Assembly (NCBI GenBank): GCA_029204225.1
Contig: CM055111.1
Coordinates: forward strand, 9,991,000-10,054,999
Direction of reading: 5' to 3'
Length of the DNA: 64,000 nucleotides
From: Diphasiastrum complanatum
Lineage: Eukaryota > Streptophyta > Lycopodiopsida > Lycopodiales > Lycopodiaceae
The notes under the pieces are model-generated. The model was given only the letters and a program-made list of their open reading frames with translations, had not been told where the DNA came from and searched no databases. Position numbers and translations under genes: made by a program. This document shows positions 46,571 through 58,539 of the stretch, piece by piece (the first letter of the stretch is position 1; each line of letters begins with the position of its first letter).

Positions 46571-49557
46571 CTCTGCCTCAAACTCAGATGAACGCTCCAG
46601 AGACAACTCAGGGCCCCGAGCTGACTCTCGCAACTGATATCTATGTCTGTCTGGTACTGGCATGGGCTGTGTATCCGAGGGGGAAGAGTCGTCATCCTCT
46701 CATCCTCCCAATCTGCCTCCGCATCAGCCCCCAAGCAGGCTAAACCAACAACACCTGCTGCAGCTGGCTATAATACAGCACCTCTACCAGCAACTGGAGC
46801 CCTGCGAGGTCGTCCTCTCTTCCCTGGCAGTTTCTGTGCCCTGCCTTTCTTGTTCGGTGCACCCTTGGGCCTTCCTGGCCTCTTGCGGACGAGGGGAGCC
46901 GTCAATGCCTCATCACCCCCATGCAGATCACCTGGCTGACTAGGCTGAGCCCAAGCTGCGGCCGGCTGGGATAGAGTAGCCAAAGATGGGTGTCCCTGTG
47001 CAGCTGATAGTGGAGGATAGGTCCGAGGAGTGTGTGCCCGTGGGCCTGCTGCTGGTGGAGGAACTAGATGTGGAGGGGCCGTCCCTGTAGGAGGCAAGTA
47101 CAGCGGCGATAAGTACTGAAAGGGGCGCTGTGGTGGACGGTAGTGGTACATCCTGGGTGTTGCCAAAGGAGGAGGATGTGCTATAGGTGCTGCCAAAGGA
47201 GGAGCCGGTGCCGTGGGTGCTGCCAATGGAGGAGGATGTGTCGTGGGTGCTGCCACTGGAGGAGCGTCTGTAGATGTGGGTGCTACAAGAGAAGATCTGG
47301 GCACAGATGGTGGCCTGCCATGGAGGCCTGCTGCTGCAAAAGTGGATGGCGATGAAGGGGCTGCAGGCCTCAACGGTATCGGTGGCACTGGAGGTGCTGT
47401 GCGGCGCACATACACCCTCTGAGGAACTGGAGGAACTGTAGGCACCTCGTGTAGCTGCTCTGGTTGAGACTCTGTGTAGGGCATGCTGGCTAGAGAGGAT
47501 GGGGGTGCCCTGACGCTCGGCATCTGCTGGGCCTCTGAATCCAAGTCTGCAATCAAGTCGTCCAGCTGGGCATCCGAATACAAATGGTCTGGGCTCTGGG
47601 ACTCATCATGAGCACCATCCTCGGGAACATCCCGTGCCTCATCCTGTGCACCATGCGGACCCGGCATGGCCTCCCAATCGGTACAATCAAAGTCATCTGG
47701 TACCATCCAGTCCGGTACATGAGCTCATATACCAGTCCAAGTGTCGACCCCTCGCTGTCAGCCATGCGGAGCACAATGTAAAGTGGTCGAAGCATTCCTG
47801 ACAATGTCTGTGCATCCCTCCAAAACTGGTCTCCCCTCACCGTGGAAGAAAAGTGCTCCCCATCCTCAGTGCGCGGAAATGTACTGGCACACCAAAGATC
47901 ACTGGCAACCATCTGTAGAAGCTGCGCCCTGCACCTGATCAGATGGTCAATGACCACCAAGTCGAATGCAAAGCGTGTGGGGGCTGGCTTACGGAGGTCT
48001 AGATGGCTGAACACCCGGAACATGGCAAGAACACGCCTCTTCCTCGTGACAAAAGTCACCAGGAAGAGGGCCTCACGGACGATGGCTCTAACCCAGGGAA
48101 CACCTATGTCCCCCATCAGAAGGTCTATGTCGTGCGCGGCACAGGGGGTATGAACAATGTGAGGGAACACGGCCTCTAGCAGTACACCCATCTGAATGCA
48201 GTTCGTGGCATTGTCCGTCACCACTGTGACGACATGCTGTGGGCCTATGGAAAGGATGGAAGACCTGATGACATCAAACATGAACTCTGCAGATATGACT
48301 CTCCCCCCCCTGCTGCAATCCACTGCCCTCAAAAACTGTGTGCCCATGCAGCTGGAGACCAGTATGTTGAGGATCGGCCTCCTCCTGACATCAGTCCAGC
48401 CATCGGACATGATGCTGCAACCGTAAGTGGCCCAGTGGCGACGTAGAGGCTCCATCTCTCTAGATAGTGACTCGACCCTATCCCTCAGCATGTGTGTGCG
48501 GACAACCTCTGAACTAGGGACTCTCCAGCTAGGGCTGACAGACTGTGCAAGGCGGAAGGCCCTTCTGAAGGGCTCGGAGTCAGTGATGGCAAATGGAAGG
48601 TTCAGCTCATAAATCAGGCTGGCCACGGCCTGTGTGGCCTCTCTATCCATGTGCGGCTGATGCGCGCCGCAAATGCTCTGCTGCCTAAGAACTCTCCCAG
48701 CTGGGCGACGGGTAGCGGACCTCCAGCACGGTGCACCAAACGTGACGGGAATGGATGATGACGCGACAGCCTGGGCACTAGTGGATGCATCAGCTGTAGA
48801 TGTGGAATGGGGAGAGTGGGATGCACTGGCCGGGATGGGTGCAGCAGCGTAAGTGGGGTACACTGGTGGAGGGTGGACATCTGGCATGGGATACGAAAAC
48901 TGCTGGGTAGGGTGGTCATCCGGATGTGAAGGGAGGGAGGAAGGGATCTCCTCAACATCCTGGAAGGCCTCGTCACTGGCATCCGGGGCCTGCTCCTGCT
49001 CGGGAGGCGGAGAGTCCATGAGAAAGTCGTAAACTGGGGGAGTGCGAGCAACAGTAGGTGGTGGTGGAACCACAGTGGCAACTGGCGGACGCGGTGGGAC
49101 AGGATCCACCGGAATGGGTGCAGATGGGGGTGCGTGAGGCGGAACTGTCTGAGAGGGACGAGGGGCAAAGGGACTGGACGAGGATGCACTCCCTCTCCTC
49201 GTGCGTGCCAGCCAAGCAGGCAGCAACTCGGGGTCCACCACGTAAGGAGCGGTGCAAAACCGAAGAACACCCTCCGAAATGGTGTGCTCCCCCGCCACAA
49301 GACGTGGCCCGTAGGTATCCAAAAGTCGCTGCCTGACGGGTGCGGACATGCTGGCACAGGGGGGCAGCATTCAGTGTGCCACCATCTCTCGCGCGTGCGC
49401 CGAGTAGGTGACCTTTAAGGCGAGTGAGGGTGGCAACGAACTCTGTCAGGCAATATCGACAGCGCACTATTCTTGCACCGGACTTGTTAGACTTGTCGGG
49501 AACCTGCCTGACAATGCCCACCTCGTCCCACAAATCGGCAAGGTTGGAATGCACCAT
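46571..49557 (-). pseudogene. hAT transposase (element F), nearly complete
   Basis: ATG at 49555-49557. The BED finger (CRYCLTEF, LKGHLLG) is in one frame. A frameshift near 49350 leads into a 605-codon open stretch (49370-47553) with RQRLLDTYG, a Pro-rich linker, LIYELNLPFAI, IMSDGWTDVRRRP (first catalytic Asp region), VVTDNATNC (second), CAAHDIDLLM, KPAPTRFAF and LVYELMYR. At about 47700 it jumps to FDCTDWEAMPG, skipping the hAT dimerisation motif seen in D and E. The third frame (47706-46768) has the Pro-rich tail and AT-hooks (KRPGRPKG, KRGRPRR). The enzyme would excise and insert the element. It looks inactive. Confidence 0.88.
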
Positions 49558-49936
49558 CTCTGGGGAAAGAAGGCAGAGATCTCAATGGGTGCGATAGGAG
49601 TTGGAAGGCTTGAAAAAACCACAATAAAGGCCGAAATAGCAATAGCAGGGGAGGACGCGATCAGTGCAATGCAAAGACAGTCGGGAGGGCGCGGACAGTA
49701 GGGTGATGATGGGCGGACAGCAGGGAGGGCGCGGACAGTAGGGCGACGGGCAGGGAGAGAGATGAAGCGAGGGGGGGGGATTAGGTTAAAAAAAAATACA
49801 GTAATATATTAAATATTAAAAAATATTATATACTAAAAAATATTAAATATTGTGGTACCGCGGATCAGTATGGATCCGCGGTACCACACTGGATCCGCGG
49901 TACCGGGATCCGCGGATCCTGGTACCGCTGGATCTA

Positions 49937-49938
<2 letters not shown>

Positions 49939-49993
<55 letters not shown>
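49939..49993. repeat. (AT)27 tract right of element F
   Basis: A pure AT run closes the cluster and is followed by ordinary intron DNA starting CCTGGCCTTC. Confidence 0.95.
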
Positions 49994-49994
<1 letters not shown>

Positions 49995-50545
49995 TGGCCT
50001 TCTGTTATATAGAAGAAAAGTGCTAGTTTAGTGTTCAGGGTGCAATTACACTTTATGTATAGTCTACACTATAATCAATCGGTACTAGGTCAAAGGTTGA
50101 TTGATAAGTGATATTTGGCTTTAGCTTGAAAACATGTCAGTAGTGACATCATACATGACGTGTGTCATAGACAAGTGCACATGCCACAAGACACACGAAT
50201 CATAATGCAAGACTCAAGTTTGTTTCAGAAGTTAGCATCAAGATTACTGATGGGAAAAATATATAGATGCCCATTGCTCTGGCTAAACGGGGCATGGCAA
50301 GGGATAAAAACACCAAGAGATGCCATCCGATGAACGTCAAAATGTCATTGACGGTTTTAATTCTGACAAAACAAATCCACGTAGTTCAATCCACAGACCT
50401 TAGTTGTACCAAGAAGCATCAGCAATCTATATTGTGGCTTATAAGGAAGCTCAACAATAGGTGGCAACACATCAAGATAAAAAGAACTAAATCATGGTCC
50501 CTTGTCTGCTTTGCCTACTTTTTTCCTTTGAATGTATACACAAGT
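49994..50545. other. Intron DNA, nothing recognised
   Basis: No coding or repeat signal recognised between the hAT cluster and the PHD fragment. Confidence 0.4.
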
Positions 50546-50560
50546 CTAGCAAATCAAAAA

Positions 50561-51031
50561 CAAACTTGGTCTTTGTTCCTTCTTGAGGAGTGTTGCTCCT
50601 GAAGATACTTGGTTCTCCAAACGTACTTTCCTTGTACAAACCAATTTGGCCTTTTGAGAACTGAGTGGTTCTATCCTCATCAATCCCGCAACACATAGCA
50701 ATTTGTTGCAAATAAAAGAGCTCAATGAACCTGTATTGTGATCCCGGACTTGGGTTTTGCCACTTCCATATATTTCGTACATGTCTGAAATTTTCTTTGC
50801 TGTCTTTACACACATGACAAAACCACATTTGTCTTCCAGTGTCGATTCAAGGGGCGGTTGTCGACAATAAGTGTGATATCCACGATCGCACGAGTCACAT
50901 GGAAGCACAAGATTATCATCTGCATCAACATGACAAATTCTACAAAGGCAATCAATGTTCACAAAGTCACGGTCTGTTTAGAAATGGGTCAAGGAACAGC
51001 ACTCCTCAAGCAAGAACAAAGACCAAGTTTG
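50561..51031. mobile_element. Inverted-repeat-bounded segment carrying a PHD fragment
   Basis: Left arm 50561-50599 and right arm 50993-51031 are inverted copies with about 90% identity over 39 bp, starting CAAACTTGGTCTTTGTTC at both outer ends. The 393 bp between them include a PHD-finger exon. This looks like a small DNA element that captured a gene piece. No clear target duplication is seen at the outer ends, so an accidental inverted duplication is possible. Confidence 0.4.
50620..50962 (-). pseudogene. PHD-finger gene fragment
   Basis: The minus-strand frame 50962-50546 starts with DCLCRICHVDADDNLVLP, then CDSCDRGYHTYC, then QPPLE and CGFVMCVKTAKK. This is a PHD zinc finger (CX2C, CDxCDxxYHxxC, later CX4C) of the histone-tail-reading type. 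The final W-x-C-x-x-C has become KCGFVMC, with altered spacing. After it come YGSGKTQVRDHNTG and non-domain sequence. No start, splice partner or rest of a gene is seen, so it is a fragment inside the adaptor intron, not an exon of that gene. Confidence 0.6.
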
Positions 51032-52425
51032 AGTGGTTCCGACAATTTCGAGCAATTCTGACCACTTTCGGATCCCAACCGCCCAATTTTCCTGAAGCCC
51101 GTTTCCGGGGTTCTAGCACAGGTCCTAAGCTACCTGTCCGTCCGATCGGCGTCCTGATTGTTCCCACAGGTTCCCCTCGACGTTGCCCAGTGGCCAAAAC
51201 AAACACCATTCGAAGAATCTAGGTCATCAAGCAGAAAGTTGTAAAACTAGTCCATTTCCCTTGCCCTAACTACCTTCTATCTGGGACTCATCTTGATCAA
51301 ACGACTCGGACATGAGCGGAACAGGATCCGTCATGTCCATATCGTTTTCCATATTTGTTGGTAGTTCTTGACCCCAAACCCTAAAATTGTTGTTATCCAA
51401 TAGGTTTGTTCCATTCTCTCCATGATGTCCCTGCTGAACAATATTATTGTTGCAACTAAGAGATGTTGGAATTGTATGTCTTTGGCCGGAGTTGACTATT
51501 ATTGTCTATTATAATTTCCTAGCTTATATATATATCTTCTCTCCCTTTTTCTCTAGTCTCCCTTATCCATATTCTTCTCTCCTACTTCTTCTCTCTTGTT
51601 CTTCTTCTCCTGTTGCTGCTGCAGGTACAGGAAGCTCTTTATTGCAGGTACAAAAAGATTATTTTCATCCTAAGTATTTGCATCCCTCCACCGACCAACT
51701 TGCTTACTTGGTACTCCTATGGATGTATTTACTTTAAAAGATCCAAAGAATTGTGGGAAATCTTTCAATAAATAGATTGCAGTTGGACACATTTCAAATG
51801 TATTTGATGGAAATCTAACTTTTGAAACATTCAATAGCTACATTGCCCATAGCTCATATGGATCATATTCAGTTGTGCCTCATAATGCAAAACAGAATAC
51901 TGGAAGACCTTGATTTTGCATATAAGGAATGTTCTGCTTAGAAATAAAGGTTGGTAGTTATCTCATTAAAACAGTGATTTGAACCACCAAAAGCAGTCTT
52001 TCTAATCAACAAGTAGCATTCAGGGTATAAATTAAGTAAACTAAAACCTTACATCCATCATCAACCTAAATATACAAGAGATAACTCAGAATTTTCTCTT
52101 TTGCTTACAACAAATTTAGTATCACAGACTTCTCCAAAGTTATTGTCCTCTATTTTTTCTTTAAATTCCATCAGTTTGAAAAGCTTTTGTGAAAAATAGC
52201 TCCCGAAAAATCACAAAACAATTGAAATGTCTTCCTAGCAGAAAATTTACAGAAAGCATCAGGAGAGCTAGATGCAATCACATTCTGATAAGACTCCTTA
52301 AATGACTAACTTCAACAGCTTAAACTTTTACATGAGCAAATTTTCTTGAAACTAATCGAATAAAACCAAGCCCACCATTCTCCTGTCTCATAACTCTGAC
52401 AATCTAGTTAGAACTGGATATCTAC
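51032..52425. other. Intron DNA; possible LTR near 51467
   Basis: TGTTGGAATTG at 51467 followed by a TATA-like run (51520-51532) and CT-rich leader resembles an LTR start, but no matching second LTR or primer site was found. Around 51735-51930 the plus strand has a gag-like SKELWEI string with stops. Weak. Confidence 0.3.
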
Positions 52426-52599
52426 CTTATGAAAATTGAATACCAAATCCAGCTCACAGACGTTGCTGAAAAAATGGTCAAGAATCTCCACAAAGAGATG
52501 AATGCTTTCAAGATAGGCCAGCTCATTGTCGGTGATATCCACACACATAGAAAAAAATAGTCCAGCATAGCGGCGATAAATCACTTTGTGGGTCCGAAA
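52426..52599 (-). CDS. AP2S1: AP-2 sigma, central coding exon
   Basis: 174 bp (58 codons) from [16 protein letters not shown] through [12 protein letters not shown]. It includes [20 protein letters not shown], which distinguishes AP-2 sigma from AP-1 sigma (which has DQEDNELEVLEIIHH). The longin-like fold and the cargo-binding surface for the acidic dileucine signal lie partly here. The acceptor is TACATGCAG and the donor AAG|GTAGAT. No disruption. Confidence 0.95.
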
Positions 52600-54759
52600 C
52601 TGCATGTAAACCCAAAGAACGCAAGTTATATCATAATAATTGTCGCAACAAGGGCCAATTTTTCTTACATTGACTTACGTAACCTTGATGTTTCCAATAA
52701 CTTTAAATATGTTCTAACCAGCATTCAAAATCCAGGGAGCAGACCCTAATAAACCATACATTGTGAAATATGTGTAATATATAAATAGCTTGGATTGTAT
52801 AACTATCTGATTCCTCCACTATATTTGTAGTATATGGAACTACTGACCAAAGCTGCATCCTCATGTCCTCAATGTGTGGTATGGCTAAAGAGCACAAGGA
52901 CACAATAATGGCCTCAAAACTCGTCTGACAATTAGACACCACCCAAGTTAGCAGTCCACTTCCTAAACTTAGGCTTCAACCCTTGGTTAACTGATATGTA
53001 TGTCACGAACATAATACACCCTCTTGCTAAGAATTTACTTCTCCAATAATTACATCACAATATTTCTTTTTGATTCATCCTCTCTTTCCAGGGAGTCATC
53101 ATCAAAATACTACAAAATGATCCTGTTTCTGGGTTTACAATATCGCACATTCACAGCTTTTTTTGGTTCTCGATAAACAGAAGTAGAAAGATCTAACTAA
53201 CTCCACTAGCTCCTCCTCAAAGACCGAATAATGCTTTCCTCTGAGTTGTTCCTTTACTTAGCTTAAATGGATTATTGCATGTACTCTGGCTTGTGACAAA
53301 AAATCTAGTTGATAAGCAGATTTACTGTACATGGATCAATATTTGTTATTTAAAGTATGTAATGTGATACGTCTTATTGTAAATTGTGCCTTAGGCCAGC
53401 AGTGATCAGGTGATCAATAAGCCATGGGGTGGTCATTAGGAGTCACTTGAGCTTTCTTGGCATGTCAAGCCATGAACGGCCTCTGGCCAATCACTGAACA
53501 GTCATCATGTGACCTCTTGTGAGTTTTTCTTCCAAGTCCAAGCATCTTAAACAACAAAGTTAATATTGATTGTAGTGATCAAAGTTGGTTCGGGTGCAAT
53601 TGGCAACCATCTTGATGATGGTTGGGGTGTACAATACCCAATATGCACAACAAAGATTCTTTTAAGAACATTTGTACATAGCAAGTGAATCTGGTCATCA
53701 TCAAAAGCTAGGAGGCAGCAACTCTTTAGTTAGAGTTGGAAGAGATCAAGTGACTGAAATCACAGATTCTATTCGTATCTTGATTGTGGCTATTGTGAGA
53801 GTAGACAATCTTGACAAATCGTGGAAGAAGGCAGCCATCGCGGAAGGAAAGTGGTTGGAACATGTACATGGATGATAGGACAAACCAGGGTTGATCGAGC
53901 CCAAGAGAAGGATGTCTGAGGTGGAGAGACCCCCACCACCCCAAATGACAAATGAGAAAATATTCCAGCTAGCCCAGTCAGTTCATTGTCATCCCTACTA
54001 GCTCTCATCATGATTATCCTTTAATTAACAAATATAGAGGTCCCGGCTACGAGAACTTCATACCGAGAATACAAGATGATCGCTTTGGGTGTGTGCAGCA
54101 GTCTTTGACTGAGATTCCAACTCCGTTGTGCACATTTGCTTGTAGTTTTGAGGGCTGCATCATCTCTTCATGTGCTAGGTCATGCTTTCAGGCATTGCCT
54201 TTAAGTTCTAAGACTACAGCATTTTGAGAAGTTTTTACTTTGTAGTTGTTTATGTTAAGTGACTCAAGTGCCAAGTGCTTTAACGAATACTTATTTGATC
54301 GCACCTTTTTGTTTCTACATTGTGGAATTCATCATCTTAATGAATCTACTATGAAAGTCTATTTTTTATGACAAAGTGTTTCTCATTCTCAATGAGGTGT
54401 AAGGATAAGGAAAGAAGTCTATGGCTGACCTAGAGGTCAAAGATTGACCTATGACGCTATCTATTGTGTGTCCAAGAAATTGAAAGTATAGCTGAGGCCT
54501 AAAGATTTTCCTTTGAACTAGAAGAATATCTTCATGAATCATGGAGAGGTCCCTCCATAAATGGACATAATGGTGAGGTGCTGCTGTAAATTGGCCAAAG
54601 TGGACAACGTCCCTCCATCAAGAGGACATTGGAAAGGTCCCTCCGTGCTACCCAAGAATGCATACTCTCATGCACCACATCATTCTTTCCCTATCATGCA
54701 TCTACACTCTATCCCATCCACTACGCATTGCACTAGTTCTGACATCATCTAGAGAGCTC
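52600..54759. other. Intron DNA, nothing recognised
   Basis: Part of the 9.0-kb intron. No frame gives a protein I recognise. Confidence 0.4.
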
Positions 54760-54879
54760 CTTGAGCAGGGGCATCAATTATGTTGGTATTCCTAGGCATC
54801 ACGCCTTCGTGCATCAATTGGCCAATGGCATTTCTATCTCACTCCTCCTGGAAGGGACCTATTGCTATATCCAAAAATA

Positions 54880-55132
54880 TATGAACAGGTCATATGTTCA
54901 AAAAGTTTGGTCGAGGCCTTTGGGCAAACTAGACATTGACTCTCTTCACCCCTACATCATGGAAATCAAGCAGGGCCTAAGAGCGGAATTCATATGGATC
55001 AGACTATTAGTTCAGGAACCATACCTGGATCTGGGTATTTCTCATTCTCTAAGATTCACACCTGAACAATTGCGAGCATCATCCCATCATCTCCAGATTG
55101 AGACTAGCAAATATGAGGGTACTTGTGAATGA
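54880..55132 (+). pseudogene. LINE C-terminal fragment
   Basis: The plus-strand translation has LGISHSLRFTPEQLRASSHHLQIETS near its end. This resembles LGLSHGLKFILGQLRVSSHHLAIEIG from the minus-strand LINE at 62.5 kb. Both belong to the region just before the C-terminal Cys/His box of plant LINE ORF2 proteins. The fragment is short and without RT motifs. Confidence 0.5.
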
Positions 55133-55139
55133 CCACCAG

Positions 55140-58100
55140 GAAGACTACTAAGATGAGGACAAGATTAACACAGAAAGAGACTAGTGGGAGCCAAACCACC
55201 CATCCAACTGAGATGTATCTGAACACCTCACCCCCAAGCCATGGCAAGTGAATTACTGAGAGGAGAGAAACTTGTAACCAAGAACTGAAAGATTAGAATG
55301 GAGGAGGGCGTGTCCCTACCCATATACATAAGGATAAAAAACCTGTGCATGCACCCATGCAACCTCCCATGCAGTCCATCTAAACGTAGGTCACATATCC
55401 CATGCTATCCTCATGCATATGACCGTCACAAGCCATGCACTGCTTCACATGTCTCAATAGGAGTGTCTGGGTCCTCTCAAGGTTATTAGTTACAAACTAG
55501 CCTTGACATGGGATTAAATCAAAGTGTAACCAACAATCTCGAACACTAGAGAGCGGTCTACCATATCAAGACTATTCCAAATCCTTTGAGCTGGATATGG
55601 CCATAACATTCTTCCCACCTTAAAGGTTCTGTCCACAGAACGAGAAAGAGAAGACATGGAATTATTCTTAAGCTTCCAACTTTACCCAGGAACTATTATC
55701 CTTAGTCTGATCTTTCCATCTAGAATAAGTACTCAGAGATGCTTCAATTGCTTGCCTCTACACATGAGTACTAACTCAGAATCCAAAGATACACAAAGCT
55801 ATAAATCTTCCGAATGGGTTGATCTTCTCCAAACAAAAGACATCACCTTCATGTGATTCCAATTACATGACCACTGGGTGAATCAACTTTTTACTTCAGA
55901 GATCAAGTCCAAAAGCCAAAAAAATTCCATTTTAATCATAGTCTAAAATCTATCCACAATTTCTTGTAGATAATAATGCTTCTTGGAACGAATATTCTTA
56001 GAATATGCATATAATCTAAGGCACAACAATTCAATCAACCAAAATCTCTAGGAGATCCATTAAGTCTCAGACATCCATAACTCAATCAAGAGCACTGCAG
56101 TTACTCTAATGCGTTAAACGTCCCATTTCTAGCATCACATGCAAGAAATCGGCAATCTATTTGAATCTCCATAGATTTACATGTCTCCTATAAATCTGGA
56201 GATTTAGACTAAGCTCGTACACAAGCACTTATAGACTACAATTTGTAGGAGAATTTCATCCACTAAGGTAAGCAAATTCCCCATAGTAAAATAAATTACC
56301 TCATGAAAATGCCTGTGAGATACGTATGCTCTCAATTAAACACTGGAGTAAAGAAATTTAGATTTCTAAAAAAATGATCTAAATTCTTGACTCTTTCAAT
56401 AGATCCCGAATTACTCACCATACATAAGAATCATTATATTTCCTTACAATGTTCTGATAACAATTAAGTATCTATTCATGATCCATCAATCATAAATATT
56501 TAGAAACTTATGATTCGTCAACCATAATTCACAGGATTCCAAAACCACACTTAATCATTAAAAGATACTGGAGTATATGTCCAACATACCACTCAGAAAA
56601 TATAAGAATCATTCCAAAATCTTTTTCCCTCAAGGAAAAATACTGAACTTTAAGAATATTCTTCCAACCTGATTCTTAACCGAAATATAAGCTATTCAAT
56701 TATGCGATCAATCTAGTAACTAAAGACAAAAAGCATACAAAAAGCGTTCTAGCATTTGTCTTTAACTACAAGAAACTTTATACAATCCTCTAGAAAAAAA
56801 TCCAGAGATTACAAAGTTTTGCCAAATTCCAACTAAATTCAATGGTTACTCTTGATATTTGTTAAACTCTATCATCCAGTATGAGCTCACTAGGATGCAG
56901 TCAACAACTTAGAGTCTATTTCCCATTCGAGAAATACTCTATACCAAGAATCTTCTTTATTCTATGCACATAACTTTTATCGATGAATCCTGATGACTCA
57001 CAAATCATGTGTCTTATAAGCAATATAGATCAAGACAAACAATTTCTGGTGAATTCCCTCCACACTGTTCGCTTACCCAATTAACCTTATTAAGGAGTAA
57101 ACCAACTACTCAAGTTAATTGCTAATGATTCAAAAGTCTCTTATGTCTAGATGCCAAATTCATTTACCCCGAAGCAACACCACATTTAGACCCTTATCCA
57201 GTTAACAAATAAATGTTCCATATCAAGATCTATTAACTCTGCAAGTGAGTGTCAAACACAATACTTGATCATATGTCTATGTTCACTGACTAGGTTAAGT
57301 GCACCAAATAATCCTAGTAACCAGGAATACATAATAGATCCATACAAGATTAATCGTGCACACATGAGAATAATCTCAATAACCCACTACATAAACACAT
57401 CATTATCTGGCAAATTCCTCCAAAATCTGCATATGTTACTCACATACCTCACTGAGAATCTTGTAACTCAGCTACTAAAGAATTCTATTTGTCTTGAGTA
57501 AATAACATATCTGGGAAATCTCTGAGACTGAGAACACATTCCCTCTCGCGAGTTTTCCAATCCAACTTACCTCTTACCACCAGATTTCTCCCACTTAATC
57601 AAAACTCATTCACTGATCCTAGCATCCAAGCTAAGATTAGGTTGACTCAATACTGACATTCCATGATCAAACTTACTCCTATCCCAACAAACTGGGATTA
57701 GTAACTTTCGATCTTACTCAGTACTACTTATAATGATTTCCAATTTCAAACCATTTCTAGTTCCAGATTGTTCCACGCAATCTTTAGAGAATGTCTCTTA
57801 TTCAAAAAGTTCCAATTCTGTATCTTACTCTAGATTTGTCCGAAAATACTTTCAGATAATCAAATTCTTATACATCAACTGGTTTTCTTTCAAAACTTGT
57901 GCAACAATAGATCCTTTGATAGACTTCTACCCACCACTCCGTCCCCTCCTTTTAAAGAAATTACCAATTTCTTACAAAAGTTAACTGGAGAGATGACTCA
58001 TGAAAATACCTAAAATCCTGAAAAGTCAATAATAAGTGCCTTTTATAATTTATGATCAAAACTTTTCTTTTGAATATTTTCAACCCAAGTGACAATAACA

Positions 58101-58535
58101 ATCATCCATCTGAGATCTATCTATGCATAAGAGACAACCTAGTTTAAGAAATTGAAATACAATTATCTTGGAGCTACCTGAATTCCAAGCCTTAACCATA
58201 CAAGTAGTAATTCACATGATGGTGCGTTCCCACCCTCTGGGAACGCCGTTCCCAACAAATAGGAAAAACGGGAATGCCAGGAATGCCAGGGAACATTCCT
58301 AAAAGCAGCGGGAACACGTTCCCAAACCAAAAGAATTTAAATTTCTTTTGGGTTCCAAACTGATCAATACAAAGAAGCCTTTAAAGCTTTGACACCCAAG
58401 CTATTGCTTGCTTCTTACATGTAGGTTGACTAATTTTGTGGAATTGAAGATTAAAATGGAAACTCAAAAAAAGTAAAATAATAAGAGTAATCAAATCACG
58501 GTGCAATTAGCAATGTAGGAGAGCATTCATCAAGG
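55140..58535. other. A/T-rich intron DNA; possible LTR edge at 55608
   Basis: CATAACA ending at 55608, followed by TTCTTCCCACCTTAAAG (a purine-tract complement), suggests the 3' LTR edge of a decayed minus-strand Ty3 element. No pol motifs were found to its right. Around 58225-58325 the hexamers GTTCCC and GGGAAC alternate several times. Nothing else is recognised. Confidence 0.3.
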
Positions 58536-58539
58536 GGAA

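Larger units (their letters stand above)
45003..49938 (-). mobile_element. hAT element F (4.9 kb), best-preserved copy
   Basis: CATAGTGGCAC at 45003 and GGATCTATG ending at 49938, with ATATATAT on both sides. It contains ORF2 (plus, open) and the longest transposase (minus, from 49557), convergent, with their 3' ends about 0.5 kb apart. Its only large loss is around 47700, where the hAT dimerisation domain and coiled coil are missing. Confidence 0.87.

Noticed and set aside
50546-50962. PHD frame as an exon of the adaptor gene
   Set aside because: The adaptor protein is complete without it and has no zinc finger; the frame has its own stops and lacks matching splice sites.
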